The notes beneath the pieces are model-generated. The model searched no databases and was not told the origin of the DNA. It saw nothing but the letters and a program-made list of their open reading frames with translations. A stretch of DNA of 51,220 bases. Source: Hyphomicrobiales bacterium (GTDB lineage Bacteria; Pseudomonadota; Alphaproteobacteria; Rhizobiales; Xanthobacteraceae). The position numbers and the translations under genes are program-made. How positions within the stretch are numbered: the stretch's first letter is position 1; every line of letters starts with the position of its first letter. The DNA is taken from the NCBI GenBank assembly GCA_017305555.1, contig JAFKKM010000041.1:1-51220 (forward strand), written 5' to 3'. Below are positions 16,431 through 25,716 of this stretch, piece after piece.

Positions 16431-17159
16431 TCATTCCCCCACGAACGTTACCGTATCCGGAATGGTCGCGCGCGAGGTGCGGTAGCTGTTGACCTTGTGC
16501 GCGTTGTCGCCGTAGCCGAACGAGATGCCGCACACCACGCGGCGGTCGTCACTCAAGCCGAAGTGCTTGCGCACCACGTCGGAATGGAACGCCAGCGCCG
16601 CCTGCGGAATGGTGGAGAGGCCGAGCGCCTGCGCCGCCAGCATGAAGTTGCTGACATAGCCGCCGCAGTCGATCGCGCCGTAAACGCCGAGCGCTTCGTC
16701 GGTGTGGATGATAGCGACATGCGGCGCGCCGAAGAAATTGAAATTCTGCAACGCCTGCTGCGCGTAGGCAGCCTTGTCGCCGCGTGCGATGCCGAGCGTG
16801 TTGTAGAGCTGGAAGCCGCTCTCGCGCCGGCGCTCCAGATAGACGCCGCGATATTCGCGCGGAAACGGGAAGTCGCCGTGATGCTCGCTGCCAGCGCTGG
16901 ACGCGGTGTCATACATCAGCTTGCGAAACGCTTCCTTCTCCCCGCCGCTGGCGATGACAACCTGCCATGGCTGGCTGTTACACCACGACGCGGTGCGCTG
17001 CGCGGTGTTCAAGACGCGTTCGATGACATCGCGCGGCACAGGCTTCGCCAGAAAGGCCCGGCACGAGAAGCGCTCGTGCAGCAGTTCCTCGAGCACACCG
17101 ATGCGTTGCTCGGTCGAATATGTCGCGGGCTTGCCCGCTCCGCCGTCTGACATCGTCAT
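16431..17159 (-). CDS. nitroreductase-family flavoprotein
   Basis: A 242-residue FMN-dependent oxidoreductase: ERFSCRAFLAKPVPRDVIER, then NTAQRTASWCNSQPWQVVIA near the N-terminus, and VVCGISFGYGDNAHKVNSYR near the C-terminus are the nitroreductase signatures. Its start overlaps the stop of the upstream acyl-CoA dehydrogenase gene (ATGA), so it is translationally coupled to the acyl-CoA cluster and may reduce an intermediate or a quinone-like acceptor. Such coupling is seen in sequence; the role is inference. Confidence 0.88.
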   Translation of the reverse strand: MTMSDGGAGKPATYSTEQRIGVLEELLHERFSCRAFLAKPVPRDVIERVLNTAQRTASWCNSQPWQVVIASGGEKEAFRKLMYDTASSAGSEHHGDFPFPREYRGVYLERRRESGFQLYNTLGIARGDKAAYAQQALQNFNFFGAPHVAIIHTDEALGVYGAIDCGGYVSNFMLAAQALGLSTIPQAALAFHSDVVRKHFGLSDDRRVVCGISFGYGDNAHKVNSYRTSRATIPDTVTFVGE

Positions 17160-18400
17160 CGCCCCTTGGTCGGAATCTTGTTGAACGGCACGTTCTTATC
17201 GACGCGGATATCGCCCGGCAAGCCGAGCACGCGCTCGGCGATGATGTTGCGCAAAATCTCGTCAGTACCGCCGGCGATGCGCGTACCCGGCGCTCCGATC
17301 CACATCGTCTGGAAACGGCCGCCGACCTCCGCATCCGCCGCGCCGGTGAGCGCGCCGGCGGCGCCCTGCAAATCCATGGCGAAGGTGGCGATATCCTGCA
17401 CCATCGTTCCCGCGACCAATTTGCCGATGGAATTCTCCGGGCCCGGACGCTCGCCGCGCGACAGCGCCGAGAGCGAACGATAAGCGGTGTACTTCAGTCC
17501 ACTCGATTTCACCGCCCAGTCCGCGAGTTTGGCACGCACCGCGCGATCGTCCAGCGCCGCGCCATGCTCGGTGACGAAATCGCTACAGAACGCGAAGATT
17601 TCCGGAAAGCCGGTAGCGAGCCGCGAGCCGATCGACATGCGCTCGTTCATCAGCGTGGTGAGCGACACATTCCAGCCGTCGCCGACATTGCCGAGCCGCT
17701 GACTGTCGGGAATCCGCACATCGGTGAAATACACCTCGTTGAATTCCTGCATGCCGCTGGCCTGCTTGATCGGCCGCACTTCGACGCCGGGGCTCTTCAT
17801 GTCGAGGAAGAACATCGTCAGGCCCTTATGCTTCGGCGCATCGGGATCAGTACGCGCGAATAGCAGGCCGTAGTTGGAATAGTGTGCGCCGGAGGTCCAG
17901 ATCTTCTGACCGTTGATAATCCAGCCGTCGCCGTCGCGCTCGGCGCGGGTGCGCAGACCCGCGACGTCGGAGCCCGCCGACGGTTCAGAAAACAACTGGC
18001 ACCAGATTTCTTCGCCGGACGCGAGCTTCGGGAGACGACGTCGCTTGTCTTCTTCGCTGCCGAACGCCATCACCGTGGGGCCGCACATGCCCTCGCCGAT
18101 CTGGAACGGTTGCGTCAGCTTGCCGTAGACGCCCTCTTCCTGCTGCCAGATCACCTTTTCGATCGGCGTCGCGCCGCGACCGCCATATTCCTTCGGCCAG
18201 GACAGGCAGGCCCAGCCGGCATCGAACTTCTTCTTCTGCCAAGCCTTGCCGACTTCGACCATATCGCCCTTCTTCAGGGTGATGCGGCCGAGCGAGGCCT
18301 GCGACAGCTCGGCCTCATACTCCTTCGGAGCGTTGGCCTGAACCCATTCGCGTGCCTTGGCGCGGAACGCAGCCTCTTCCGGGGTGTCATCGAAGTTCAT
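17156..18400 (-). CDS. acyl-CoA dehydrogenase (paralogue 1)
   Basis: FAD-dependent acyl-CoA dehydrogenase of 414 residues catalysing alpha,beta-desaturation of an acyl-CoA. Visible: WCQLFSEPSAGSDVAGLRTR (flavin-contact segment), IINGQKIWTSGAHYSNYG and a C-terminal IAGGTDEILRNIIAERVLG. It is closely related along its whole length to the neighbouring gene at 18557-19804, indicating a tandem duplication. At the loop holding the classical YEGT glutamate it has AGGT. The start at 18400 has GGAGGA upstream. It couples by ATGA to the nitroreductase. Confidence 0.92.
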   Translation of the reverse strand: MNFDDTPEEAAFRAKAREWVQANAPKEYEAELSQASLGRITLKKGDMVEVGKAWQKKKFDAGWACLSWPKEYGGRGATPIEKVIWQQEEGVYGKLTQPFQIGEGMCGPTVMAFGSEEDKRRRLPKLASGEEIWCQLFSEPSAGSDVAGLRTRAERDGDGWIINGQKIWTSGAHYSNYGLLFARTDPDAPKHKGLTMFFLDMKSPGVEVRPIKQASGMQEFNEVYFTDVRIPDSQRLGNVGDGWNVSLTTLMNERMSIGSRLATGFPEIFAFCSDFVTEHGAALDDRAVRAKLADWAVKSSGLKYTAYRSLSALSRGERPGPENSIGKLVAGTMVQDIATFAMDLQGAAGALTGAADAEVGGRFQTMWIGAPGTRIAGGTDEILRNIIAERVLGLPGDIRVDKNVPFNKIPTKGR

Positions 18401-18424
18401 TGTAAGTCCTCCAGTCTTGGTTTG

Positions 18425-18550
18425 GTCGTCCCCGCGAAGGCGGGGACCCATTACCCCTGGCCTCGATTACCGTCACAGGAGCGAGCAACAGGTGCCTTCC
18501 TTTAATCACCGCTGCTGCGGAGTCTGGGTCCCCGCCTTCGCGGGGACGAC
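18425..18550. repeat. family B palindromic repeat
   Basis: GTCGTCCCCGCGAAGGCGGG followed by GACCCAT at one end; TGGGTCCCCGCCTTCGCGGG then GACGAC at the other, with CCCCTGG inside. Long inverted repeat in the junction between the two paralogous dehydrogenase genes. Confidence 0.9.
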
Positions 18551-18556
18551 TAAAAT

Positions 18557-19804
18557 CTACCCCCGGCCCTTGGTCGGAATCTTGTTGAACGGCACGTCCT
18601 TATCGACGCGGATATCGCCCGGCAGGCCGAGCACGCGCTCCGCGATGATGTTGCGCAAAATCTCGTCGGTGCCGCCTTCCACGCGCGTCGCCGGCGAACG
18701 CAGCAGCATCGCCTGGAATTTGCCCGCGACCTCCGCTTGCGCCGGATCGCTGACGACGCCGGCCGCGCCTTGCAGATCGAGCGCGTAGGTCGCGACCTCC
18801 TGAATCATCGAGCCCGCCACCAGCTTGCCGATGGAATTTTCGGGCCCCGGCCGCTCACCGCGCGACAGCGCCGAGATCGAACGGAACGCGGTGTATTTCA
18901 GGCCTGACGCTTTCACCGCCCAGTTGGCGAGCTTCGCCCGCACTGCGCGATCGTCGATCGCCGGCGCACCATCGATAACGAGGTCGTTGCAGTAATCGAA
19001 CAATTCCGGGAAGCCGGTCGCGACGCTGGCACCGATCGACATGCGTTCGTTCATCAGCGTGGTGAGCGAGACGTTCCAGCCGTCGCCCACGGCACCGAGC
19101 CGCTGGCTGTCGGGAATCCGCACGTTGGTGAAATACACCTCGTTGAATTCGGACTGACCATTGGCCTGCTTGATCGGCTTGATCTCGACGCCGGGGCTTT
19201 TCATGTCGAGGAAGAACATGGTGAGCCCCTTGTGCTTCGGCACGGTGGGGTCGGTGCGCGTGATCAGGATGCCGTAGTCGGAGTAATGCGCGCCGGAGGT
19301 CCAGATTTTCTGGCCATTGATCACCCAGTCGTCGCCGTCGCGCTCGGCGCGGGTGCGAAGCCCCGCGACGTCGGAGCCGCCCGCAGGCTCGGAGAACAAC
19401 TGGCACCACACCTTCTCGCCGGACGCCAGCGGCGGCAGGTAGTTGCGCTTATGCTCCTCGCTCGCATAGGCCATCATGGTCGGGCCGCACATGCCGTGCC
19501 CGATGATGAACATGCGGCTGAGCTTGCCGAACGCGCCTTCTTCCTGCTGCCAGATCACGCGTTCGATCGGCGACGAGCCGCGCCCGCCATATTCCTTCGG
19601 CCAGTGCAGACAGGCCCAGCCGGCATCGGCCTTCTTCTTCTGCCAGGCCTTCGCGACATCGAGCACGCTGGCGCCCGTGAGCACCAATCGGCCGAGCGAG
19701 GCCTTCGCCAGTTCGTCTTCATACTGCTTCGGCGCGTTGGCGGCGATCCAGGCCCGCGCCTCGGCGCGAAACGCGGCTTCCTGCGGGGTATCGTCGAAGT
19801 TCAT
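18557..19804 (-). CDS. acyl-CoA dehydrogenase (paralogue 2)
   Basis: A 415-codon sister of the gene at 17156-18400: same N-terminus (MNFDDTPQEAAF), same WCQLFSEPAGGSDVAG flavin segment and same VLGLPGDIRVDKDVPFNKIP tail. It differs in the catalytic loop (VEGGTDEI rather than IAGGTDEI), which puts a glutamate one position from the classical base. The two may form a heteromer or act on different chain lengths. The start at 19804 excludes an extension lying in the family C repeat. Confidence 0.92.
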   Translation of the reverse strand: MNFDDTPQEAAFRAEARAWIAANAPKQYEDELAKASLGRLVLTGASVLDVAKAWQKKKADAGWACLHWPKEYGGRGSSPIERVIWQQEEGAFGKLSRMFIIGHGMCGPTMMAYASEEHKRNYLPPLASGEKVWCQLFSEPAGGSDVAGLRTRAERDGDDWVINGQKIWTSGAHYSDYGILITRTDPTVPKHKGLTMFFLDMKSPGVEIKPIKQANGQSEFNEVYFTNVRIPDSQRLGAVGDGWNVSLTTLMNERMSIGASVATGFPELFDYCNDLVIDGAPAIDDRAVRAKLANWAVKASGLKYTAFRSISALSRGERPGPENSIGKLVAGSMIQEVATYALDLQGAAGVVSDPAQAEVAGKFQAMLLRSPATRVEGGTDEILRNIIAERVLGLPGDIRVDKDVPFNKIPTKGRG

Positions 19805-19821
19805 CGTCGTCTCTTTGCTTC

Positions 19822-19958
19822 CCCCTCTCCCCTTGCGGGAGAGGGTGGACCGCACGAAGTGCGGGCCGGGTGAGGGGTCGCGGCGGAACGAGGAGCTAAC
19901 CCCTCACCCGCCTTCGATGCTTCGCATCTCAGGCACCCTCTCCCGCAAGGGGAGAGGG
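19822..19958. repeat. family C palindromic repeat
   Basis: CCCTCTCCCCTTGCGGGAGA then GGG at one end, CCCTCTCCCGCAAGGGGAGA then GGG at the other, with GGTGAGGGG and CCCCTCACCC inside. Lies in the junction between acyl-CoA dehydrogenase genes. Confidence 0.9.
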
Positions 19959-19966
19959 AAAAGAAA

Positions 19967-21094
19967 TCACGCCGCGTTCTTCTTGCGCATCCGCTCGATC
20001 AACTGGTCTTCCCAATAGGAGAGAGAGCCGAGCGACAGCGCCAGCGCATTGGAGCGGCGATAATAGAGATGGCAATCGAATTCCCAGGTGAAGCCCATGC
20101 CGCCGTGGACCTGGATATTCTGCTTCGAACAATGCTGGAACGCCTGCGTCGCGCTGATGCGCGCGGTGGCTGCCGCTTCCGGCAATTCGCCGGCGTTGGT
20201 CGAAAGCGCCCATGCGCCATAGTAGCAATTCGAGCGCGCCAGGGTCGCGGCGACATACATGTCGGCGAGGATATGCTTGATCGCCTGGAACGAACCGATC
20301 TGGCGGCCGAACGCAATGCGATCCAGCGCGTAGTCGCGGCCCATCTCCAGCGCGCGATCCGCACCACCAACCTGTTCGAACGCCATCAGCACCGCGGCGC
20401 GGTCGAGCACGCGGGACAGGATGCTCCAGCCTTCGTTCGTCGCGCCGAGCGGTTCGGCCTTGCAGTCCTTGAACGTCAGTTCGGCCTGATTGCGCGACGG
20501 ATCGAGGTTGGTGAGCGTCTTGGCTTCGACGCCACCGGCCTTGAGATCGACCAGATACAGCGCGATGTCGGTTTCGCGTCCGCCCGAGCCGTTGCGTGCG
20601 GCGACGATGGCGAAGTCGGCGATGGCGCCGTCCGCCACCGGCTTTTTGACGCCGTTGAGCACGCCATTGGCGGCGGCGACCTTGATCGCCTGCGGCGACG
20701 GATTGCCCGGCCCTTCGAACAGCGCCAGCGTGCCGATGGCGTCACCCGACGCGATCTTCGGCAGCCACTTCTGCTTCTGCGCGTCGCTGCCGGCAAGCAT
20801 CAGCGCTTCGGCGGCGAGATAGACCGTGGAGGAGAACGGCACCGGCGCCAGCGCGCGGCCCATCTCCTCGGCGATCACGCACAATTCCAGATGACCAGCG
20901 CCAGTGCCACCGAACTCTTCCGGGATGGCGACGCCGAGAAAGCCCATCTCCGCGAGGCCGCTCCACAGCGCCTTGTCGTAACCCGCGGAGCCTTCCAGCA
21001 CCGCGCGCACCGCTTTCGGCGGACACTTCTCGGCCAGGAAACGCCGGGCCTGATCGCGAAGCTGCTTCTGGTCGTCGGAGAATTCGAAGTTCAT
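19967..21094 (-). CDS. acyl-CoA dehydrogenase (third, shorter type)
   Basis: A 375-residue acyl-CoA dehydrogenase distinct from its two neighbours: MNFEFSDDQKQLRDQARRFL start, GFLGVAIPEEFGGTGAGHLE, FGRQIGSFQAIKHILADMYV, and IQVHGGMGFTWEFDCHLYY near the end. The last segment lacks the YEGT glutamate, as in subunits that pair with a second dehydrogenase. Adjacent to the 414-residue paralogues, it could be the partner of one of them in an alpha2-beta2 enzyme, as known for some steroid and ring-acid dehydrogenases; that is inference. Confidence 0.9.
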   Translation of the reverse strand: MNFEFSDDQKQLRDQARRFLAEKCPPKAVRAVLEGSAGYDKALWSGLAEMGFLGVAIPEEFGGTGAGHLELCVIAEEMGRALAPVPFSSTVYLAAEALMLAGSDAQKQKWLPKIASGDAIGTLALFEGPGNPSPQAIKVAAANGVLNGVKKPVADGAIADFAIVAARNGSGGRETDIALYLVDLKAGGVEAKTLTNLDPSRNQAELTFKDCKAEPLGATNEGWSILSRVLDRAAVLMAFEQVGGADRALEMGRDYALDRIAFGRQIGSFQAIKHILADMYVAATLARSNCYYGAWALSTNAGELPEAAATARISATQAFQHCSKQNIQVHGGMGFTWEFDCHLYYRRSNALALSLGSLSYWEDQLIERMRKKNAA

Positions 21095-21132
21095 GGCTGT
21101 GTGCTCTCGCTTGGAATTGAATCTCGTAATGC

Positions 21133-21252
21133 GTCGTCCCCGCGCAGGCGGGGACCTATAACCCCTGACGTCAACGGTTTATTCGCTTGGGTTGCCCCTC
21201 ATTCTCTTCTGCACCACTGCGGAGTCTGGGTCCCCGCCTTCGCGGGGACGAC
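21133..21252. repeat. family B palindromic repeat
   Basis: GTCGTCCCCGCGCAGGCGGG at one end and TGGGTCCCCGCCTTCGCGGG then GACGAC at the other, filling most of the junction between the ligase and acyl-CoA dehydrogenase genes. Confidence 0.9.
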
Positions 21253-21262
21253 AGGCTTCCTG

Positions 21263-23137
21263 TCATTTCAGCACGATCACATCGTCGGCCGGCGGATCGG
21301 CGTAGAGCCGGTCCACCAGCGCGGCGCGGCGGTCGAGGCCGGCACGCTGATTGATGTAACCCTTGTCGGTCAATTCGTTGCCGTCGATCGACGGCGGCTC
21401 GGTCATCAGCATCACGCGGCCGACGCGCAGGCTGGACGCGCCGTTCGACGCGGCGTTGTGCGCCTCGAGCCCCTTGCGGACGCAATCGATCACCGCCGGA
21501 TGTTTCACCACGTCCTCGAACGTTGCATCGGCATTGCCGATCAACTGCCGGCAGGCGTGCAGATTAGGCCACGCCAGCAGGCCGACGAAAGCGCGATCCT
21601 GTCCCGCCACCAGCGCGTCGTGAACGACCGGCGATGCCGCTGCGATAGCATCGGTGCGCAGCGGGCCGACCTGCACGAAGGTGCCGGTGAACAGCTTGAA
21701 ATCCTCGACGACGCGGCCGGCGAAAATCAGCCCCTGCGACGGATCGTCGGGATCGACGAACACACCCGCATCGCCGATGCAGTAGAAGCCTTCCTCGTCG
21801 AACACCTTCGCGGTCAGTTCGGGCTGATTGTGATAACCCGGCGTCACGTTGATGCCGCGCAGCCGCAATTCGTATTTCGATCCGGCCGGCACCAGCTTCA
21901 GTTCGACGCCGGGGAACGGCAGGCCGATCAGGCCGACGCGCTCGGTGTCCCAATAGGTGCCGGTCGATGTCGGCGCGGTCTCGGTCGAGCCCCAGCCGGT
22001 ATAGAACACGATGCGCTCGCCGGTGGCGCGTACGGCAAGCGCCTGCATCCGGTCGTAAAGATCGTCCGGCAGCCGCGCGCCGCCATAACCCATGATGCCG
22101 AGGTTTTTGAAGAACGAGCGGCACAGCGCGTCGTCCTTCTCCATCGCCGCCGCCAGCACCGCGTAGCCGACCGGCGCGTTGGCGTAATAGGTCGGCGAAA
22201 TCTCGCGCAGGTTGCGCAAGGTTTCCTCGAACTGTCCCGGCACCGGGCGACCATCATCGATGTAGAGTGTACCGCCCTCGATCAGCGCCGGGTTGAACAG
22301 CGCATTGCCGCCCATGGTGTGGTTCCACGGCATCCAGTCGAGAAACACCGGCAGCGGACCGTTGGGGGCACGCGGCCGCACCTGCATCATCATCATCGCA
22401 TTGGCGCACATCATGCGCTGCGTATTGATCACCGCTTTCGGCATCCCGGTGGAGCCCGAGGTGAACAACAGCTTGCCGATGGTGTCCGGCGTGATCTTCG
22501 CGATCGACTGCGCCACCGCGTCAGTGACCTTCGTCGCCGCGAGATCGGCGTAGGCGACGCTGGCAATGCCTTCCACTGGGCGGTCGACGTGAATGACTGT
22601 AATGCCGCTGAGGTCGAGTGCGTTGAGCGCCTTCGCAAAGGTCGGCGCGTCCTGCACCATCACCAGCTTCGGCTTGATCAGGCCGAACAGGTATTTCAGC
22701 TTGGCGTGATCCTGGCTCATCAGCGAATAGGCAGGCGACACCGGCGCCGCCGGGTGCCGCGCTTGCATCGCCGCCTGCGTCATCAACGCATGTTCGATGG
22801 AGTTGCCCGAGAGGATCGCGACCGGCGCGCCCTCAGGCAGTTTCATGTCGAGGATCGCCTGCGTCAGCGCGTCGACGGTGCGCTTGGCTTCACTGTAGCT
22901 GACGCGATGCCAGTCGCGGTTTGGCCCGCGCCGTTGCGCCAGCCAGGTGTGATCGGGGCGCTCCACCGCCCAGCGCGCGAGGGCCGCGGGGATGTACGGC
23001 AGGTAATCGTTGAGCGGAAAGCGCGACTTCATCACGATGACGCCGTCCGGCCGGCGCTCTACCGCGATGTCGCGCGGCAGCCAGTTCACCTTGCGGAATG
23101 GCGGCTTCTGACGAACCGGGGCCGCGTTGCCTTCCAT
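21263..23137 (-). CDS. feruloyl-CoA-synthase-like acyl/aryl-CoA ligase
   Basis: A 624-residue AMP-forming ligase of the same type as the partial gene at the left edge: LLFTSGSTGMPKAVINTQRM (P-loop), WMPWNHTMGG, GWGSTETAPTSTG, YCIGDAGVFVDPD and a C-terminal IDGNELTDKGYINQR. It would convert a free acid to its CoA thioester, giving the substrate for the neighbouring dehydrogenases. The start at 23137 (MEGNAAPV) has GGGAGAG upstream. It lies 41 bp after the crotonase gene. The family is named for ferulate, but the context suggests a substrate needing full beta-oxidation. Confidence 0.9.
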   Translation of the reverse strand: MEGNAAPVRQKPPFRKVNWLPRDIAVERRPDGVIVMKSRFPLNDYLPYIPAALARWAVERPDHTWLAQRRGPNRDWHRVSYSEAKRTVDALTQAILDMKLPEGAPVAILSGNSIEHALMTQAAMQARHPAAPVSPAYSLMSQDHAKLKYLFGLIKPKLVMVQDAPTFAKALNALDLSGITVIHVDRPVEGIASVAYADLAATKVTDAVAQSIAKITPDTIGKLLFTSGSTGMPKAVINTQRMMCANAMMMMQVRPRAPNGPLPVFLDWMPWNHTMGGNALFNPALIEGGTLYIDDGRPVPGQFEETLRNLREISPTYYANAPVGYAVLAAAMEKDDALCRSFFKNLGIMGYGGARLPDDLYDRMQALAVRATGERIVFYTGWGSTETAPTSTGTYWDTERVGLIGLPFPGVELKLVPAGSKYELRLRGINVTPGYHNQPELTAKVFDEEGFYCIGDAGVFVDPDDPSQGLIFAGRVVEDFKLFTGTFVQVGPLRTDAIAAASPVVHDALVAGQDRAFVGLLAWPNLHACRQLIGNADATFEDVVKHPAVIDCVRKGLEAHNAASNGASSLRVGRVMLMTEPPSIDGNELTDKGYINQRAGLDRRAALVDRLYADPPADDVIVLK

Positions 23138-23178
23138 GGTCACTCTCTCCCGTTGCCGTCCGTGGACCGGACCTGATT

Positions 23179-23985
23179 TTAGCGTCGAATGTAGACCGGC
23201 TTGCGCTTCTCGAGAAAGGCGCGAATGCCTTCGTTGAATTCTTCCGAACGACTGCACAACACCTGGTTGCGATCCTCCATGGCGATGGCCGCCTCAATCG
23301 AACCGGCATCGACGCTCATGTTGAGGCACTCTTTCGACAGCCGCAATCCCACCGGCGAAGCGGTCAGCATTGCGTCGATGTAGGGCTCCGCTGCCGCCTC
23401 CAGTTGCGCTTCCTCAACGACCTCGGACACCAGCCCGACCGCGAGCGCGCGCTCCGCATGGATGAAGCGGCCGGTGAGGATCAGTTCCGACGCCACTGAG
23501 ACGCCGACGAGGCGCGGCAGGAAATAGCTGGTGCCGATGTCGCAGCCGCCGAGGCCGAGCTTGATGAAAGCGCAGTTCATCCGCGCGCCTTTCGCGGCGA
23601 TGCGGATGTCGGAGGCCAGCGCCAGCGCGAAACCGCCGCCTGCCGCCGAACCTTGAATGAGCGAGATGATCGGCTGCGGACAACGCCGCATCAGCATCAC
23701 GATGTCGGCGATGCGCCGCTGCGAATCCAGCGACTCGGTGACGCCCGGCGGCTCTTGCTGCCCTGCGCGGCGCGCCATCGCTTCCTTCAGGTCGAGCCCG
23801 GCGCAGAACGCCTTGCCCGCCCCCTTGAGCAGCACCACGCGGGTATCGCGGTCGCGTTGCAGCTTGCCGAAATAATCGTTGAGCGCATCGATCAAGGTCG
23901 GATCGAGCGCGTTGAGGCTGTCGGGACGATTCAGCGTGACGCGGTCGAGACCGTCGTCATGCTCGATCAAGAGCGGCTGCGCCAT
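23179..23985 (-). CDS. enoyl-CoA hydratase (crotonase)
   Basis: A 268-residue crotonase with GAGKAFCAGLDLKEAM and GSAAGGGFALALASDIRIA. The second glutamate is replaced by the subfamily motif IKLGLGGCDIGTSYFLPRLV, in which an aspartate is conserved, a pattern I know from a common actinobacterial and proteobacterial enoyl-CoA hydratase group. It is 41 bp upstream of the ligase and probably hydrates the product of the acyl-CoA dehydrogenases. Confidence 0.9.
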   Translation of the reverse strand: MAQPLLIEHDDGLDRVTLNRPDSLNALDPTLIDALNDYFGKLQRDRDTRVVLLKGAGKAFCAGLDLKEAMARRAGQQEPPGVTESLDSQRRIADIVMLMRRCPQPIISLIQGSAAGGGFALALASDIRIAAKGARMNCAFIKLGLGGCDIGTSYFLPRLVGVSVASELILTGRFIHAERALAVGLVSEVVEEAQLEAAAEPYIDAMLTASPVGLRLSKECLNMSVDAGSIEAAIAMEDRNQVLCSRSEEFNEGIRAFLEKRKPVYIRR

Positions 23986-24047
23986 GCGAACACTCCCACA
24001 ACTACTTTGTTCTCACCTTCACCGCAGATGCGGAGTCCGTGGCTGCG

Positions 24048-24180
24048 CCCTCTCCCCTTGCGGGAGAGGGCAACGCTTGCATCAGCGTCGTATTCGATGG
24101 GGTGAGGGGTCGTTGCTCCCGCACCCCTCACCCGGTTTCTCGCTTCGCTCGAAACCACCCTCTCCCGCAAGGGGAGAGGG
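24048..24180. repeat. family C palindromic repeat
   Basis: CCCTCTCCCCTTGCGGGAGA then GGG, with GGTGAGGGGT and CCCCTCACCC inside, closing with CTCTCCCGCAAGGGGAGAGG. It occupies the junction between the SDR and crotonase genes. Confidence 0.9.
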
Positions 24181-24191
24181 TGAAAAACGAA

Positions 24192-24953
24192 CTACCGCGG
24201 CGCCATGCGGATGGCGCCGTCGAGGCGGATGGTTTCGCCGTTGAGCATCGCGTTCTCGACGATGTGCACCGCCAGCGCGCCGTATTCGTCGGCCGCGCCG
24301 AGCCGCGCCGGATGCGGCACCTGCGCGCCGAGGCTCTTGCGGGCCTCCTCCGACAGACCCATCAGCAGCGGCGTCAGGAACAGGCCCGGCGCGATGGTGT
24401 TGACGCGGATCTTGTGCTGCGCGAGATCGCGCGCCGCCGGCAGGGTCAGGCCGACAACGCCGCCCTTCGAGGCCGAATAGGCGATCTGGCCGATCTGGCC
24501 TTCATAGGCCGCGACGGACGCGGTGTTGATGATGACGCCGCGTTCCTCGCCGTCCGGCGGCGTCGGCACCAGCCGGCCGGCGAACAGCCGCAGCACGTTG
24601 AAGGTGCCGATCAGGTTGACGTTGATGATGCGCGCGAAACGCTCGAGCGGATAGATTGAGCCGTCCTTGCTGACGATGCGCATCGAGCCGCCGATGCCGG
24701 CGCAGTTCACCAGCACGCGGGCGACGCCGTGCGCGGCTTCCGCCTTCTCGATGCCGGCCTGGATCTGCTCCTCGCTGGTGACGTCGGCATTGATCGCAAC
24801 GCCCTTCACTTCAGCCGCGACCTTCTCGGCGTTGTCCTTGTTCTGGTCGATCACCGAGACCTTGGCACCCTTGGCCGCCATGGCGCGCGCGGTGGCGGCG
24901 CCGAGGCCCGAGCCACCACCGGTGATGAGAACAGCAACGTCTTTCAACTGCAT
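24192..24953 (-). CDS. short-chain dehydrogenase, 3-hydroxyacyl-CoA dehydrogenase type II-like
   Basis: A 253-residue SDR with the NAD-binding TGGGSGLGAATARAMA at residues 11-26, NCAGIGG, and the catalytic YSASK motif preceded by INTASVAAYEG. Overall it resembles HSD17B10-type 3-hydroxyacyl-CoA dehydrogenases, which oxidise the 3-hydroxyacyl-CoA made by the hydratase. No FadB-type dehydrogenase is present in the cluster, so this gene likely supplies that step. It follows the TetR gene by 66 bp. Confidence 0.9.
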   Translation of the reverse strand: MQLKDVAVLITGGGSGLGAATARAMAAKGAKVSVIDQNKDNAEKVAAEVKGVAINADVTSEEQIQAGIEKAEAAHGVARVLVNCAGIGGSMRIVSKDGSIYPLERFARIINVNLIGTFNVLRLFAGRLVPTPPDGEERGVIINTASVAAYEGQIGQIAYSASKGGVVGLTLPAARDLAQHKIRVNTIAPGLFLTPLLMGLSEEARKSLGAQVPHPARLGAADEYGALAVHIVENAMLNGETIRLDGAIRMAPR

Positions 24954-25019
24954 CTGAGATCCTCTCTGTTGGGAAACCTGATCAACGTTCGATGAAGTCC
25001 GCGGCAGGCGGCGTTCGCC

Positions 25020-25679
25020 TCATGCCGTTTGTTGCGCTGGATTGAGGATGCCGCCGAGCAGCATCGTCTCGATATGCGCGACGTAATCGCGGCAAACCTC
25101 GTCGGTCACCGGCCCGACGCCAACCGCACGCGACAACGCCTGACGGCCGAAGAACAGATGATCGCAAGCGCCGATCAGGCTGGTGTAGAACAGCACCGGA
25201 TCGACGTCGCGGAACTCGCCCGCCTCGACGCCCTCCGCCAGCAGGCGGCGATGGAAATCCAAAAGCGGCGCGACAAAGAACTTGGCGACCTCGTCGGCGG
25301 CCTCCGTGCTGCTTTCATGCAGCAGCAGGTGGATCAGCCGGTTCATGTACGGGAAGCGGTAATACGCCTTCATGATGCCGGCGATGTGCAGCTTGAGTTT
25401 CAACGTCGGCGCAATCGGCTGCGCCAGCAGATATTCAAGATTGGCCGTCTCGGTGGCGGCATCGCGTTCGAGCAGCGCCAGCAGCAGGCCGTCCTTGTTG
25501 CCGAAATGATATTTCACCAGCGCCGCGTTGACCCCCGACTGCTGCGCGATGTCACTGAGCGACACGTCGGTGGATTGGCGCGTGATCATCAACTCGCTGG
25601 CCGCAACCAGAAGTTTGTCCGCGGTGGCGTTTCTGGCCGACGCGCGAGGACTTGAAGCGGTATTTGGGTGCTGCGTCAT
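25020..25679 (-). CDS. TetR-family transcriptional regulator
   Basis: A 219-residue TetR regulator: DNA-binding domain in residues 20-65 (TADKLLVAASELM, then SLSDIAQQSGVNAALVKYHF) and a helical ligand domain, with HLLLHESSTEAADEVAKFF resembling regulators that bind acyl-CoAs. It heads the leftward unit and diverges from the thiolase gene, so it is the best candidate repressor for the whole acyl-CoA cluster, probably relieved by a pathway CoA thioester. Confidence 0.9.
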   Translation of the reverse strand: MTQHPNTASSPRASARNATADKLLVAASELMITRQSTDVSLSDIAQQSGVNAALVKYHFGNKDGLLLALLERDAATETANLEYLLAQPIAPTLKLKLHIAGIMKAYYRFPYMNRLIHLLLHESSTEAADEVAKFFVAPLLDFHRRLLAEGVEAGEFRDVDPVLFYTSLIGACDHLFFGRQALSRAVGVGPVTDEVCRDYVAHIETMLLGGILNPAQQTA

Positions 25680-25716
25680 TCTTCCAGATAAGCCTATGCG
25701 ACGGCTGGGCTCAAGA

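Noticed and set aside
17156-19804. Possible single-gene frameshift making two dehydrogenase frames
   Set aside because: Each frame has its own start, full-length domains and stop, with a repeat between them; they are tandem paralogues.
20069-23176. A 1035-codon plus-strand open frame opposite the third acyl-CoA dehydrogenase and the ligase
   Set aside because: It lies antisense to two clear genes and a repeat, is very rich in Arg, His and Gly with no domain pattern, and is explained by the low stop frequency on the antisense of GC-rich codons.
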